From the NCBI RefSeq assembly GCF_017254915.1, contig NZ_JAFKCT010000009.1, positions 181,678 to 245,677 on the forward strand: DNA of 64,000 nucleotides, read 5' to 3'. Every line of letters begins with the position of its first letter. Positions within the stretch are counted from its first letter, which is position 1. A program made the translations under genes and the position numbers. Shown piece by piece: positions 8,710-17,521 of this stretch. The notes below the pieces were generated by a model. It ran no database searches. It worked only from the letters and a program-made list of their open reading frames with translations, and was not told where the DNA came from. The DNA is from Algoriphagus oliviformis (GTDB taxonomy: Bacteria > Bacteroidota > Bacteroidia > Cytophagales > Cyclobacteriaceae).

Positions 8710-8824
8710 GACCCAGAAAGGGTCGGATGTTTATAGCTCGATCAAGTTATGATGGGTACGACCCCGATGGGGTCGAATGTCCTTGGCAGAATGTTTTACT
8801 ATAAACATGCCATCCCTTCGGGAT
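8710..8824. repeat. dispersed multi-hairpin element, copy 1
   Basis: An ordered set of paired segments is seen: hairpin GACCCAGAAAGGGTC (8710-8724), strand ATGTTTATAG (8727-8736), hairpin CGACCCCGATGGGGTCG (8759-8775), the complementary strand CTATAAACAT (8799-8808), and hairpin ATCCCTTCGGGAT (8812-8824). The same order and spacing recur at 34122-34237, with a compensatory change in the middle hairpin. The element therefore has a closing stem, an internal hairpin and flanking hairpins. Confidence 0.75.
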
Positions 8825-9241
8825 TGGTCGCCATTCTCTATGTTTGCGATTTTCTGGCGCCCGAGCGAGTGCCCGCCCGATTTTTCCTCTGTTCTATTGA
8901 GTTGCAAGTGAGCTTGTCACAGGTAGGTGAGCGCGTTTGGTTAGCTTGTCGAAACATGTCGAACCTAAGGGGGGAGAAAGGAATGTCCAAGAACCAAAGC
9001 AACCCCGAAGGGGTTGAGCCTACCGATGTAAGTTCGACACCCTTCGGGGTCGGGGGCGCTTGGCGACCTTTTTTTGGCCATGGGTTACACCCATGGCTAG
9101 CAAAAGGTTTGACCCCTTCGGGGTCTGGGATTTTGGCCAATTGCAAATTGGAAGGGGTAGGAGGGTGGAATTGCTCGTGACGGTTGTCGAGGATTCCACT
9201 CAGCACAAAATAAATATTTTACGCCTAGTGGGGGGCTGTTT
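8825..9241. other. spacer with further GACCCC-type palindromes, no gene
   Basis: No convincing coding frame is seen. The stretch carries additional short palindromes related to the element before it: CAACCCCGAAGGGGTTG (9000-9016), GACACCCTTCGGGGTCG (around 9040-9055), CCATGGGTTACACCCATGG (around 9078-9096) and GACCCCTTCGGGGTC (around 9110-9124). Open frames across it are repeat-driven and overlap on both strands, so they were not called. Confidence 0.5.
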
Positions 9242-9844
9242 CTATAAATTTTGCGTCAGCTCTTTAGGCAAAAGTTTTTCCAAGATAAACTTCTGGTCTT
9301 TCTCAACGACGACAAACTTCCAGTCCGAATTGCCATTTTCGGAAATTCCGTAGGCGTTTTTTATCGAGTGAATGTTGTAGTCCGTTGATTCTTCGTCATA
9401 GACCACATTCCCGGGACCGAAAGTCTTTTCCAATGCCAGTCTTAGGAGATTCTGATTCATTCGATTCTGCTCTTCGTCATCGCTTTTCTCCATATTGTTG
9501 AATCTCATCTTGATATCATAGCTGTAGCTGATTTCTGAATAGTATTTGCCTTCGATTTGCCTTATGTCTCCAACTTCGCCTATCGTGGGTTCGCCCATCT
9601 CAAAATCCAGATCAGGGTTTTGATAGATTTGATTCATCAGCGTGACCATTTGACTTCTGGGCACGATCTCGAAAAACTCTGGCAACATGTAATCCAGTGA
9701 TTTTTCAAACTCTTGGTCGATGATAAGTTTGTTGTAGGCTAGAAATGACTTTTGCAGGTTCTCTTTGGAGTCCGAGCCCCTGACTTGGCAAAATGCCGCC
9801 TGCACCGCTACAAAGTATAAGAGAAAAAGGAGTGTTTTTTTCAT
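9242..9844 (-). CDS. secreted protein of unknown function
   Basis: A 200-residue protein from ATG 9844. Residues 1-19 are a clear signal peptide (MKKTLLFLLYFVAVQAAFC, then QVRG). If the cysteine at about position 19 were a lipobox it would be poor, so cleavage by signal peptidase I is more likely. A longer frame opens at 9901 but would put 19 basic residues before the signal peptide. The mature protein is charged and mixed alpha/beta, and I do not recognise a family. The segment around residues 45-60 (EFFEIVPRSQMVTLM) resembles small periplasmic proteins of Bacteroidota. It stands alone, between repeat-rich spacers. Confidence 0.7.
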   Translation of the reverse strand: MKKTLLFLLYFVAVQAAFCQVRGSDSKENLQKSFLAYNKLIIDQEFEKSLDYMLPEFFEIVPRSQMVTLMNQIYQNPDLDFEMGEPTIGEVGDIRQIEGKYYSEISYSYDIKMRFNNMEKSDDEEQNRMNQNLLRLALEKTFGPGNVVYDEESTDYNIHSIKNAYGISENGNSDWKFVVVEKDQKFILEKLLPKELTQNL

Positions 9845-10273
9845 TGGTTCAATAGGGCGTTTTGCCGTGTAAGGATGGTTTCTTTTGGGAATTGCTTTCA
9901 TGCTGACTGTGTAGTCTGGAGCAGGGTGGGTGAAATGCCTTGTCTTCTAGACTGATAGCCAATCTTGGGTTAAAAAATTGGATTTGGACTTTCTCATTTT
10001 AACCCTAAAGATATCATACTTCCCGAAAACAAAACTAAATATCCCCTAGGTGAAGTGGTTCTCTGTTTGGTTTTGTGTCTAACGAGGATGGCCATCACGC
10101 CGAGATAAACTTTTCCAAAGTTTCAAACTTTGGAAAAGTAGTTTGTCTACGGGGGCGGGAGTGGCTCTTAACTTGGAAAAATAACCGAAGCACCCAATAA
10201 TCCCCATCAGGCCAGTCTTCGGTCTCACCCGACATCGGACATCCTACCTCCAAACCTCCCACGTCCCAGCTTC
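9845..10273. repeat. spacer with palindrome member 2 and heptad words
   Basis: No gene is seen on either strand here. The second copy of the 33-bp palindrome is at 10108-10140, followed by the same GTTTGTCT flank as copy 1. From about 10215 to 10280 the DNA reads as 7-8 bp words (GACATCG, GACATCC, TACCTCC, AACCTCC), the same word family that frames the four-helix-bundle genes near 27 and 28 kb. Confidence 0.55.
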
Positions 10274-10354
10274 CTACCCAAAAACCTTCTTGACGATAAA
10301 CCTGATCAGAAGTATGGCCGAGATGACCACGGCGCCCACGATTACAAACTCCAT
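10274..10354 (-). CDS. 26-residue single-pass membrane peptide (hypothetical)
   Basis: The minus-strand frame reads ATG at 10354 to TAG at 10274. The peptide starts MEFVIVGAVVISAILLIRF and ends in a basic tail IVKKVFG. It has one hydrophobic helix of about 16-18 residues with charged flanks and a positive C-terminus, as in known small inner-membrane proteins. Codon choice (GTC, ATC, CTG, GCC) resembles the surrounding genes, and a purine-rich AAAGAAAGAAA precedes the ATG. It is divergent from the MFS gene. It is too short for standard gene callers; function unknown, and chance occurrence cannot be excluded. Confidence 0.45.
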   Translation of the reverse strand: MEFVIVGAVVISAILLIRFIVKKVFG

Positions 10355-10476
10355 TTTCTTTCTTTTTTGACAAAACTACCACCTGTGGGCAATAGTTTGG
10401 CCCCCTGGTGATTCTTTCCTGATTTGCGGGGCAATTTGGCTATCTTCGCAGCGCCATCAAACCTACCAACTATCCT

Positions 10477-11649
10477 ATGAACTACCTCTCCAAACGCCGT
10501 GTGGCCGTGGGGGCGATGTTTTTCTTCGTCGGCCTCTGCTTTTCCACCTGGGCTTCCCGGATCCCCGATATCCAAACCAAATTTGGCCTCTCCGAGGGAC
10601 AGCTTGGAACTTTGCTGCTTTTCTTGCCTATAGGCTCCGTCATTGGCCTGCCCATCGCGGGCTGGGCTGTCCACAGGTTTGGCAGCCGTGCCGTAGCCCT
10701 GACTGGAGGGGTTGCCTATGCGCTCACCCTGCCCCTGATCGGTCTGAGCCCCAGCACTTGGGCGCTGCTGCCCGTCCTGGTGTGCTACGGCATGCTGGGC
10801 AATGTCATGAACATCTCGATGAACACCCAAGGCCTGGATCTCGAAGACCAGATGGGCAAGAGTATCCTGGCTTCGTTTCACGGGCTCTGGAGTCTTGCCG
10901 GATTTACCGGTGCCGGGCTGGGAGGGGCGTTGATCCTCTTGGGGCTGAGCCCCGCGCAGCATTTTGGTGTGGTGTCGGTGATATCCCTGCTGATCATCTT
11001 CTTTTCCAAGGGCCTGATCGTGAAGGAAGAAAAATCCTCCGAGGGTGGGGGACTGGTACTGAAGAAGCCGGATGCACTGCTGCTGCGGGTGAGCCTGATC
11101 GCTTTTCTGGGCATGATGAGCGAGGGCTGCATGTTTGACTGGAGCGGGGTGTACTTCAAAAAGGTCGTGCTGGCCGATCCCAAACTCGTCGCTCTCGGCT
11201 ATGTTGCGTTCATGGGCGCGATGGCCTCGGGGCGATTTGTCACCGACAAGCTGGCCGCCCGCTACACCAAGGTGGCCGTGATCCAGGTCAGCGGATTCCT
11301 CATCTTTTTGGGCCTGCTGCTATCGGTACTTTTGCCGACGGTGTGGTCCGCGACGCTGGGCTTCCTGCTGGTGGGATTGGGAGTGGCTTCGATCATTCCC
11401 CTGTCCTACGGCATCGCCGGCCGGTCCAAGCTTTATGCGCCCAGCGTGGCGTTGGCATTGGTGTCCACGATTTCCTTCTTCGGCTTTTTGCTCGGCCCGC
11501 CCCTGATCGGATTTGTGGCTGAATTATTTGACTTAAAAACTTCATTTGCCTTGGTGGCAATGTGTGGAATGGGTATTTTGGTGCTCTCAAGCGTTCGAAA
11601 ACAGGTGTTTTTGATCCCACCCAAGTTCCCAAAGAAAGCCACTGCATGA
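10477..11649 (+). CDS. MFS transporter (YbjJ-like)
   Basis: A 390-residue inner-membrane protein with 12 predicted helices. The N-terminal part (FSTWASRIPDIQTKFGLSEG, then GTLLLFLPIGS) and the loop 2-3 motif WAVHRFGSRAV are characteristic of MFS proteins related to E. coli YbjJ. The motif GSRAV corresponds to the conserved MFS A-loop. Conserved small-residue and Asn/Gln-rich helix 4 sequence (MLGNVMNISMNTQGLDLE) suggests a polar substrate path. The substrate is unknown. The stop TGA overlaps the ATG of the thioesterase gene (ATGA at 11646-11649), so the two are translationally coupled. A link to fatty acid or lipid export is possible from this coupling but not shown. Confidence 0.85.
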   Translation: MNYLSKRRVAVGAMFFFVGLCFSTWASRIPDIQTKFGLSEGQLGTLLLFLPIGSVIGLPIAGWAVHRFGSRAVALTGGVAYALTLPLIGLSPSTWALLPVLVCYGMLGNVMNISMNTQGLDLEDQMGKSILASFHGLWSLAGFTGAGLGGALILLGLSPAQHFGVVSVISLLIIFFSKGLIVKEEKSSEGGGLVLKKPDALLLRVSLIAFLGMMSEGCMFDWSGVYFKKVVLADPKLVALGYVAFMGAMASGRFVTDKLAARYTKVAVIQVSGFLIFLGLLLSVLLPTVWSATLGFLLVGLGVASIIPLSYGIAGRSKLYAPSVALALVSTISFFGFLLGPPLIGFVAELFDLKTSFALVAMCGMGILVLSSVRKQVFLIPPKFPKKATA

Positions 11650-12359
11650 TCTTAACGGAAAGCTTCCAATTCACCCTTTCATTTGAAGTAGGTTCGTACC
11701 AAGTCAACCCCGAAGGAAACATCCGCTTGAGCTGTCTCGCGGACCTGTTTCAGGAGATCGCTTGGGGACATGCGGACTCGGCCGATTTCGGGAGAAACCT
11801 CTCCGAGATCAGCCTCATGTGGGCCTTGGCCCGGCTGGAAATCGAGATCGTCGAGTTTCCCAAGTGGGGCGATTCGATCTGTCTCTATACCGGATCCAAG
11901 GGGGCGGACAAGCTTTTCGCCTTTCGCGACTTTCTCGTCACCGATCGGCACGGACGGGTGTTGGCTCGCGGGATGTCCTCTTGGCTTCTGCTCAACTCCT
12001 CCACCAAGCGTATCCAGAAAGCGGAAGTCGTGCTGCCTCCGGCGCTTTACGATCCCATGGTGAAGCCCGACCATCAACCCCAAAAGTTGGTTGCCAAGGG
12101 GGATCTGGTCGCCACTGAGGTGATCAAGGTGCGCTTTTCCGACCTGGACCTCAACTATCATGTAAACAATACCGCCTACATCCGTTGGGTGGAAAACCTC
12201 CTGGCCGACCGGAAGGTTTTTCCCTCCAAGATCGCCATCAACTACCAGGCGGAGTGCTTTGGCGGAGACCTGGTGGAGCTGCGGCTTTTTGAAGGGGCTT
12301 CCGAGAGCTTCGTCGAGGGGAGGATAGGGGAGAAGCTCGTCTTTATCGTCGCGTTTTAG
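11646..12359 (+). CDS. acyl-ACP thioesterase family protein
   Basis: A 237-residue double hot-dog protein. The N-terminal hot-dog helix carries DLFQEIAWGHADSAD (about residues 33-47). The second domain carries VRFSDLDLNYHVNNTAYIRW (about 161-180), the conserved Asn-His region of FatA/FatB and bacterial acyl-ACP thioesterases. The family hydrolyses acyl-ACP to free fatty acid, ending elongation. The start at 11646 was chosen because it overlaps the MFS stop (ATGA) and fits the family N-terminus; a longer frame from 11562 lies inside the MFS gene. No signal peptide is present, so it is cytoplasmic. Chain-length preference cannot be read from sequence. Confidence 0.88.
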   Translation: MILTESFQFTLSFEVGSYQVNPEGNIRLSCLADLFQEIAWGHADSADFGRNLSEISLMWALARLEIEIVEFPKWGDSICLYTGSKGADKLFAFRDFLVTDRHGRVLARGMSSWLLLNSSTKRIQKAEVVLPPALYDPMVKPDHQPQKLVAKGDLVATEVIKVRFSDLDLNYHVNNTAYIRWVENLLADRKVFPSKIAINYQAECFGGDLVELRLFEGASESFVEGRIGEKLVFIVAF

Positions 12360-12485
12360 CCTTTGGGGCGAAAAGCGTACCCTTTCTCCAAGCGCGTTGG
12401 AATTGTTCTTTTTATGCCAAGACGTGACTCCAGTCACAGATTTGGCCAGGCAGAGTTGCCGATTTTTGTACCTTAACCAGACGCA

Positions 12486-13547
12486 ATGGATTCGATGAAC
12501 AGCTCCTTTGTCAAATTGATCGGGCTTTTGACGGGCTTGTTGGCGCTGACCGTGGTACTGACGGCCGTCGTCGGTGGGTTAGTCTACCTCGGCTCTTTCG
12601 GGTGGGTGTTTTCCGACAGGCCTGACTTGGCTTTGACAGAAGAAAAACCTCCGGTCAATATTCCCGCCAACCTATCACTCGCAGATCCCGCAGGCATGTG
12701 GCTAGCACCCGACTGGACTTCCGTGGAGGCCGAAGCCAATGCGGACGACATCCGGTATGGCAGGGAGCTCGTGGCCAATACGGCGGCATTTTTGGGGCCT
12801 GCCGGCAAAGTGAAAGCCATGTCCAATGGCATGAACTGCCAAAACTGCCATCTCAATGCGGGCACGGCACCGCTGGGCAACAACTACGGTTCCGTCTTGG
12901 CCAACTATCCGAAGTTGCGCGCCAGGTCGGGCACCGAAGAGGACATCCCCAAGCGTATCAACGACTGCTTTGAGCGCAGTCTCAACGGGCAACCGCTCGA
13001 GCGGGATTCCAGGGAAATGAAAGCGATGGTCGCCTACATCAGCTGGCTAGGCAAAGACGTCCCCAAGGGACAGATGGCAAAGGGCTCGGGCATCTATGAA
13101 GTGCCGCTACTGGATCGCGCGGCAGATCCCGCAAAGGGAAAGCTGGTCTATGAGCGCCAGTGTGCCAGCTGCCACCAGCCTGACGGGCAGGGAGTGGGCA
13201 AACCAGACGGGACGGGCTACCTCTACCCCCCGCTTTGGGGAGCGCACAGCTACAACTCGGGCGCGGGTCTTTTTAGGCTGTCCAGGTTTGCAGGCTATGT
13301 GAAGGCCAACATGCCGCTGGGGGCGAGCTATGAGTCGCCGATCTTGTCCGATGAGGAGGCCTGGGATGTGGCCGCCTATGTCAACAGCCTGGAAAGGCCG
13401 CAAAAAGACCTGTCCAAGGACTGGCCGGATATTTCCAAGAAACCCATGGACCACCCATTTGGGCCCTATTCGGATGGGTTCTCAGAAGAGCAGCACAAGT
13501 TTGGTCCATTCGGCCCCATCCAGGATGCAAAAAGCAAATCCAAATGA
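12486..13547 (+). CDS. tsdA: diheme cytochrome c, TsdA-like thiosulfate dehydrogenase
   Basis: A 353-residue protein with an N-terminal membrane anchor or signal (about residues 9-37) and two c-type heme sites: Cys118-x-x-Cys121-His122 and Cys226-x-x-Cys229-His230. Between them, RINDCFERSLNG (Cys161) matches the TsdA segment whose cysteine is the unusual distal ligand of the catalytic heme, and YPKLRARSGT and DSREMKAMVAYI also match TsdA. Met276 in KANMPLG is a likely ligand of the second heme. TsdA couples two thiosulfates to tetrathionate in the periplasm, or the reverse. It overlaps the porin gene by 4 bp and lies 4 kb from the YeeE/rhodanese cluster, supporting a thiosulfate role. Confidence 0.82.
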   Translation: MDSMNSSFVKLIGLLTGLLALTVVLTAVVGGLVYLGSFGWVFSDRPDLALTEEKPPVNIPANLSLADPAGMWLAPDWTSVEAEANADDIRYGRELVANTAAFLGPAGKVKAMSNGMNCQNCHLNAGTAPLGNNYGSVLANYPKLRARSGTEEDIPKRINDCFERSLNGQPLERDSREMKAMVAYISWLGKDVPKGQMAKGSGIYEVPLLDRAADPAKGKLVYERQCASCHQPDGQGVGKPDGTGYLYPPLWGAHSYNSGAGLFRLSRFAGYVKANMPLGASYESPILSDEEAWDVAAYVNSLERPQKDLSKDWPDISKKPMDHPFGPYSDGFSEEQHKFGPFGPIQDAKSKSK

Positions 13548-14899
13548 ACCTCAAGCGGATAGGCTTTAGCCTTTGGTTTCTTGGGTCAGCGCTTCAGGCT
13601 TGGGCTCAGGAGCCAGCCGACAGGTTTCTCCTCAGTCCAGACCTGCACTTTCGGACGTTTTGGATGAGCACGTCCTATCCCAGTCGGGACTTCAAGGAAG
13701 ACTATGCCTTGGGCATGAGCCTGAATCTGGGAGGCAAAATCACCTACGCGGAGCACTTGAGACTGCATGCTGGATACCGGCTGTTTGCCAACGTGGCCAG
13801 TTCGGACATTTGGAATCCTGACCCGACTACCGGACAGGGCAACCGCTATGAGGTGGGCTTGTTTGACCTGCTGGATTTGAGGGATAGGTTTTTCGGAAAG
13901 CTGGAGACACTTTCCCTGGAGTATTTCACGGAGAAGTTTAGCATCAAGGCAGGCCGTATGGGGATCAACACCGACTGGGTTAATCCGCAGGACGGCCGGC
14001 TTTCCCCCACCGCGGTGGAAGGGCTGCATCTGAGCTACAGGCCCGACGACAAATGGGCGCTCCGGCTGTGGGTGATCGGCAGAATGAGCATCCGGGGGAG
14101 CAGCGGGTGGATGGGCGTGGGGGAAACCGTCGGCGTCTTTCCCGTTGGGAGATCCGTCGAGGGTGGGCCTTCGCGCTATTTTGGCAATACCGAGAGCAAG
14201 TGGATCGGCATAGCCGAAGTGGGGAGGACGCTGGGCGAGGGGCTGGAGGGCAGTTTTTCGCAGACTTTGGCCCACAATCTTTTCTCCACCACGAGCCTAA
14301 AGCTGGAGCGCAGGCGAAAGCTCGGCGCTGGCACTGGCATGGCCGGCTTGCAGAGTTCCTTGCAGCTTGGGGTAGGCGAGGGCGGCAACACCGACCCGCA
14401 GCTACGCTACAAAGATCCAGGGGATGCCAACTTCGCCCTCTCGGCGAGGGCTGGCTGGTCCACTTCCCGATGGACCACCCATCTCAACTATACCCATGTG
14501 GGCGGCGGAGGGCGCTGGCTGAGTCCGAGAGAGTGGGGCAAAGACCCTTGGTACAGCTTCATCCCCCGGGAGAGAAACGAGGGCTACCAGCGGGTGGATG
14601 CCCTGTCTCTGTACGGGGAATACAAGATGGAAAAGGCAAATCTGGACGTTTATGCCCATGCTGGACTCCACTGGCTGGCGGATAGGGACGATCCCGGTGG
14701 CAATAAGTACAACTTCCCGAGCTACCGCCAACTGAATCTGGGGCTGAAATACCACCCCCGCTCGGTCAAAAACGCGGATATCCACCTGCTCTTCGTGGCC
14801 AAAGGTCCTCTGGGCGAGGAGGAGCTCACCCCAAACCAAATCTACAACAAGGTGGAAATGCTGCATGTAAACGCGATACTCAACTGGCGCTGGCACTGA
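13544..14899 (+). CDS. OprD-like outer-membrane porin
   Basis: A 451-residue protein with a signal peptide (about residues 1-21, ending in WAQ). The mature part alternates amphipathic strands, as in RLHAGYRLF, FSIKAGRMGI, LHLSYRPDDKWALRLW and LNLGLKYHPR. That pattern and the length suit an 18-strand OprD/OpdK-type barrel. Its ATG overlaps the TGA of the TsdA-like gene (ATGA at 13544-13547), so it is co-translated. This suggests the pore admits thiosulfate or releases tetrathionate for the periplasmic cytochrome, which is an inference from coupling. Other anion or carboxylate substrates are possible. The protein ends in NWRWH rather than the usual terminal Phe. Confidence 0.72.
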   Translation: MNLKRIGFSLWFLGSALQAWAQEPADRFLLSPDLHFRTFWMSTSYPSRDFKEDYALGMSLNLGGKITYAEHLRLHAGYRLFANVASSDIWNPDPTTGQGNRYEVGLFDLLDLRDRFFGKLETLSLEYFTEKFSIKAGRMGINTDWVNPQDGRLSPTAVEGLHLSYRPDDKWALRLWVIGRMSIRGSSGWMGVGETVGVFPVGRSVEGGPSRYFGNTESKWIGIAEVGRTLGEGLEGSFSQTLAHNLFSTTSLKLERRRKLGAGTGMAGLQSSLQLGVGEGGNTDPQLRYKDPGDANFALSARAGWSTSRWTTHLNYTHVGGGGRWLSPREWGKDPWYSFIPRERNEGYQRVDALSLYGEYKMEKANLDVYAHAGLHWLADRDDPGGNKYNFPSYRQLNLGLKYHPRSVKNADIHLLFVAKGPLGEEELTPNQIYNKVEMLHVNAILNWRWH

Positions 14900-15176
14900 G
14901 GGGCGGAGGAGCACTTTGCGGCGCTATTAGGAATTGACCGGGGGATTGCCCACCTTTGTAGCGTCGAAGAAATGTTTTCGACACTTGACATCCAAGTTAG
15001 CATCGGTGATACACCTGCCTAAGTAGCAAATCAAGAGTTCTCCAAAAAAAGGTTTTAATTCTTCTTCTTCTACTTTTTTGATTCTAAAGACGGCCTAGGC
15101 TGTTTCGGGAGTTGAAATCTGCAGTTAAAAATCCTTTTGAGAAACCAAGATTTTCTTTTACTTAAAACAATCCATT

Positions 15177-16277
15177 ATCAAAACTATCCGATTTTCGGAA
15201 TCAGAGCTTTCTGATTTCTCCCTCGCCCTCAGAAGAAGGGTAAATTCATATTTCAAATCCTCCCAAAAGTCAAAATTTGCAAATAGCGAAATGATCGTCA
15301 AGACCGTCTTCATGATGAGTCTTTATTTCATTCCCGTCATTTTGGTAGTTACCGGGGCCGTAGACCAGACCTGGCAGCTGTTTGCCTGCTTTGTGCTCAG
15401 CGGTTTTGGCATGGCCGGAATCGGAATGGGGGTGATGCATGACGCGATCCACGGTACCTATTCCAAAAATCCCCTAGTCAACAAGCTGCTTGGCTACACG
15501 CTCAATATGGTAGGGGCGAACGCGACCGTATGGAGGATACAGCACAATGTGCTTCACCATTCCTTCACCAACATTTCCGAAGGTGACGACGACATCAATG
15601 CGCCGTTTTTTTTGAGATTCACTCCCAACGCCGAGAAGAACGCCTTGCATCCTTACCAGCATTGGTACACTTGGTTTTTCTACGGATTGTCCACCATCTC
15701 TTGGATCACTTCCAAGGACTTTATCCGGTTCAACCGCTACTACGGCATGGGCTTGATCAGGGGTAAAAACATCTACCGGAAGACGATAGTGAAAATCGTG
15801 GCCTGGAAGCTGGTGTACTACGCATTTACGCTGGGTTTGCCGATTGCTTTTTCCCCGTTTGGCATAGGGGAGATTCTGCTGGCGTTTTTCGTCCTCCACT
15901 TTATCACTGGCTTGTGTATTTCGCTGGTGTTTCAGACGGCCCATATCATGCCGGATGTGGACTTTCCCCAAGCCAACGAACAAGGAGAGGTAGAAGGAGA
16001 GCGGATGCTTCATCAATTGGCCACCACATGCAACTATTCGGAGAAAAGTCGGGTTTTCTCATGGATGATCGGCGGATTGAACTATCAGGTAGAACATCAC
16101 CTGTTTCCCGATATATGTCACGTGCACTATCGGAAAATCGCTCCGATCGTCAAGGCCACAGCGGCCGAATTCAATATTCCTTATCATTCAAAAAAGACAT
16201 TTTTTAGCGCTTTACGGGCACATTTCAAGATGCTGTATTTCCTGGGAAACGCCGAGGTCGTACCCGTAAAAGCCTAA
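15177..16277 (+). CDS. fatty-acid (acyl-CoA/linoleoyl-CoA type) desaturase, apparent non-ATG start
   Basis: A membrane-bound desaturase with three histidine boxes: HDAIHG, HHSFTN preceded by QHNVL, and QVEHHLF near the C-terminus. The first ATG is at 15291, giving 328 residues. In frame upstream, codons from 15177 encode a normal family N-terminus (KTIRFS, then LALRRRVNSYFK) with no ATG or GTG between the upstream TGA (15135-15137) and 15291. The product is 366 residues if translation begins at ATC 15177 or ATT 15174, the usual family length. Either a rare start codon is used, or the ATG was mutated or misread and a shorter protein starts at 15291. It introduces double bonds into acyl chains at the inner membrane; regioselectivity is unknown. 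Confidence 0.8.
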   Translation: MKTIRFSESELSDFSLALRRRVNSYFKSSQKSKFANSEMIVKTVFMMSLYFIPVILVVTGAVDQTWQLFACFVLSGFGMAGIGMGVMHDAIHGTYSKNPLVNKLLGYTLNMVGANATVWRIQHNVLHHSFTNISEGDDDINAPFFLRFTPNAEKNALHPYQHWYTWFFYGLSTISWITSKDFIRFNRYYGMGLIRGKNIYRKTIVKIVAWKLVYYAFTLGLPIAFSPFGIGEILLAFFVLHFITGLCISLVFQTAHIMPDVDFPQANEQGEVEGERMLHQLATTCNYSEKSRVFSWMIGGLNYQVEHHLFPDICHVHYRKIAPIVKATAAEFNIPYHSKKTFFSALRAHFKMLYFLGNAEVVPVKA

Positions 16278-16287
16278 GCAATCTATC

Positions 16288-17511
16288 ATGAATCAACAAA
16301 GAAAAAATACAAGACCCCACGGGGGAAAGCCATCTGGCGGTACCAAGCCGTCCGGACCTGCCAAGGGCGGGACTGTGGACAGAAGGCAGAAAAAGAAAAA
16401 GGCGTCCACGCTGGACCCAAAGCTTTTTGTGAAAAAGGCCAAGCCCACCGGACAGGCGGGTTTCCGGACCGAAAAGTCCTTTCAGGATATTAGCCTGGAC
16501 TCCAGGCTTCTGTCCAACATATTGCACAAGGGCTACCAGACCCTGACCACGATACAGGACCAGTCCATTTTGCCCCTGCTGGACGGCAGGGACATGATGG
16601 CGATCTCCAAGACCGGATCGGGCAAGACTGCCGCCTTTCTCATTCCCATCATCGAGCATGCGCTGAAAGATCCCCGGAACTATACGGCATTGGTCGTGAC
16701 GCCTACGCGCGAACTGGCCTTGCAAATCGAGAATGAGTTCAAGAGTCTGACAGCGGGACTGCACCTGTACTCGGCGACCTTCATCGGCGGCACCAACATC
16801 AACTCGGACTACAAGCAGCTGGAGCGCAAGCTGCAGGTGATCGTGGGTACACCGGGAAGGCTGCTCGACCTGTCTGACCGCAAGCTGCTGAAGCTTAACC
16901 AGGTCAATACGCTGGTGCTGGACGAGTTTGACCGTATGCTGGACATGGGCTTTGTCAACGACGTGAAAAAGCTCGTAAACCTGATCGGCAGACGCGACCA
17001 GACGCTGCTCTTCTCCGCGACGCTGGAGCCTGCGCAAAAGCAGCTCATCGCGTCCCTGCTGCACAATCCCATCGAGGTGATCGTGGAAAATGCCGGGGGA
17101 ACCAACGAAAATATCGAGCAGCAGACCGTCCACGTGCCAGAGGGTGCCGACAAGTTTGGCATGCTGGCGGCGATGATCAAGAGTCCAGATATGGAGAAGG
17201 TCATCCTTTTTGCGGAAACAAAACGGCTGGCCGACCGGCTGGCCAAGAAACTGAATCAAGCCGGCGTCACCGCGGGGCAGATTCACGGTGATAAATCCCA
17301 GAACTTCAGGGTGAAAATGATCGAGGAGTTCAAAAAAGGGAATATTAGGGTGCTGGTGGCGACGGATGTCGCAGCCAGAGGAATCGACGTAGCCGATGTG
17401 TCCCACGTGATCAACTATCAGCTACCGATGACCATGGATGCTTACATCCATCGTATCGGCAGGACTGGCCGTGCCGGCAAGGTAGGGCACGCCATCACTT
17501 TCGTAGACTAA
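16288..17511 (+). CDS. DEAD-box family ATP-dependent RNA helicase (DEFD variant)
   Basis: A 407-residue helicase with a basic Gly/Lys-rich N-terminal tail of about 60 residues. The core motifs are in order: Q motif (TTIQDQSI), motif I (SKTGSGKTA), Ia (PTREL), II (VLDEFDRMLDMGF), III (SAT), V (VATDVAARGIDV) and VI (HRIGRTGRAG). Motif II reads DEFD instead of DEAD, keeping the catalytic Asp-Glu. The protein ends 10 residues after motif VI (GHAITFVD), so the usual RhlE-type basic C-terminal tail is missing; RNA affinity may come from the N-terminal tail. It is followed at 10 bp by a small basic protein and then a cold-shock protein, an operon typical of cold-induced RNA remodelling. Confidence 0.88.
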   Translation: MNQQRKNTRPHGGKPSGGTKPSGPAKGGTVDRRQKKKKASTLDPKLFVKKAKPTGQAGFRTEKSFQDISLDSRLLSNILHKGYQTLTTIQDQSILPLLDGRDMMAISKTGSGKTAAFLIPIIEHALKDPRNYTALVVTPTRELALQIENEFKSLTAGLHLYSATFIGGTNINSDYKQLERKLQVIVGTPGRLLDLSDRKLLKLNQVNTLVLDEFDRMLDMGFVNDVKKLVNLIGRRDQTLLFSATLEPAQKQLIASLLHNPIEVIVENAGGTNENIEQQTVHVPEGADKFGMLAAMIKSPDMEKVILFAETKRLADRLAKKLNQAGVTAGQIHGDKSQNFRVKMIEEFKKGNIRVLVATDVAARGIDVADVSHVINYQLPMTMDAYIHRIGRTGRAGKVGHAITFVD

Positions 17512-17521
17512 AAACAGTTTA

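Noticed and set aside
14972..15022. 16-codon leader peptide (MFSTLDIQVSIGDTPA) upstream of the desaturase
   Set aside because: No attenuator hairpin or regulatory codon run is seen, and such short frames are expected by chance.
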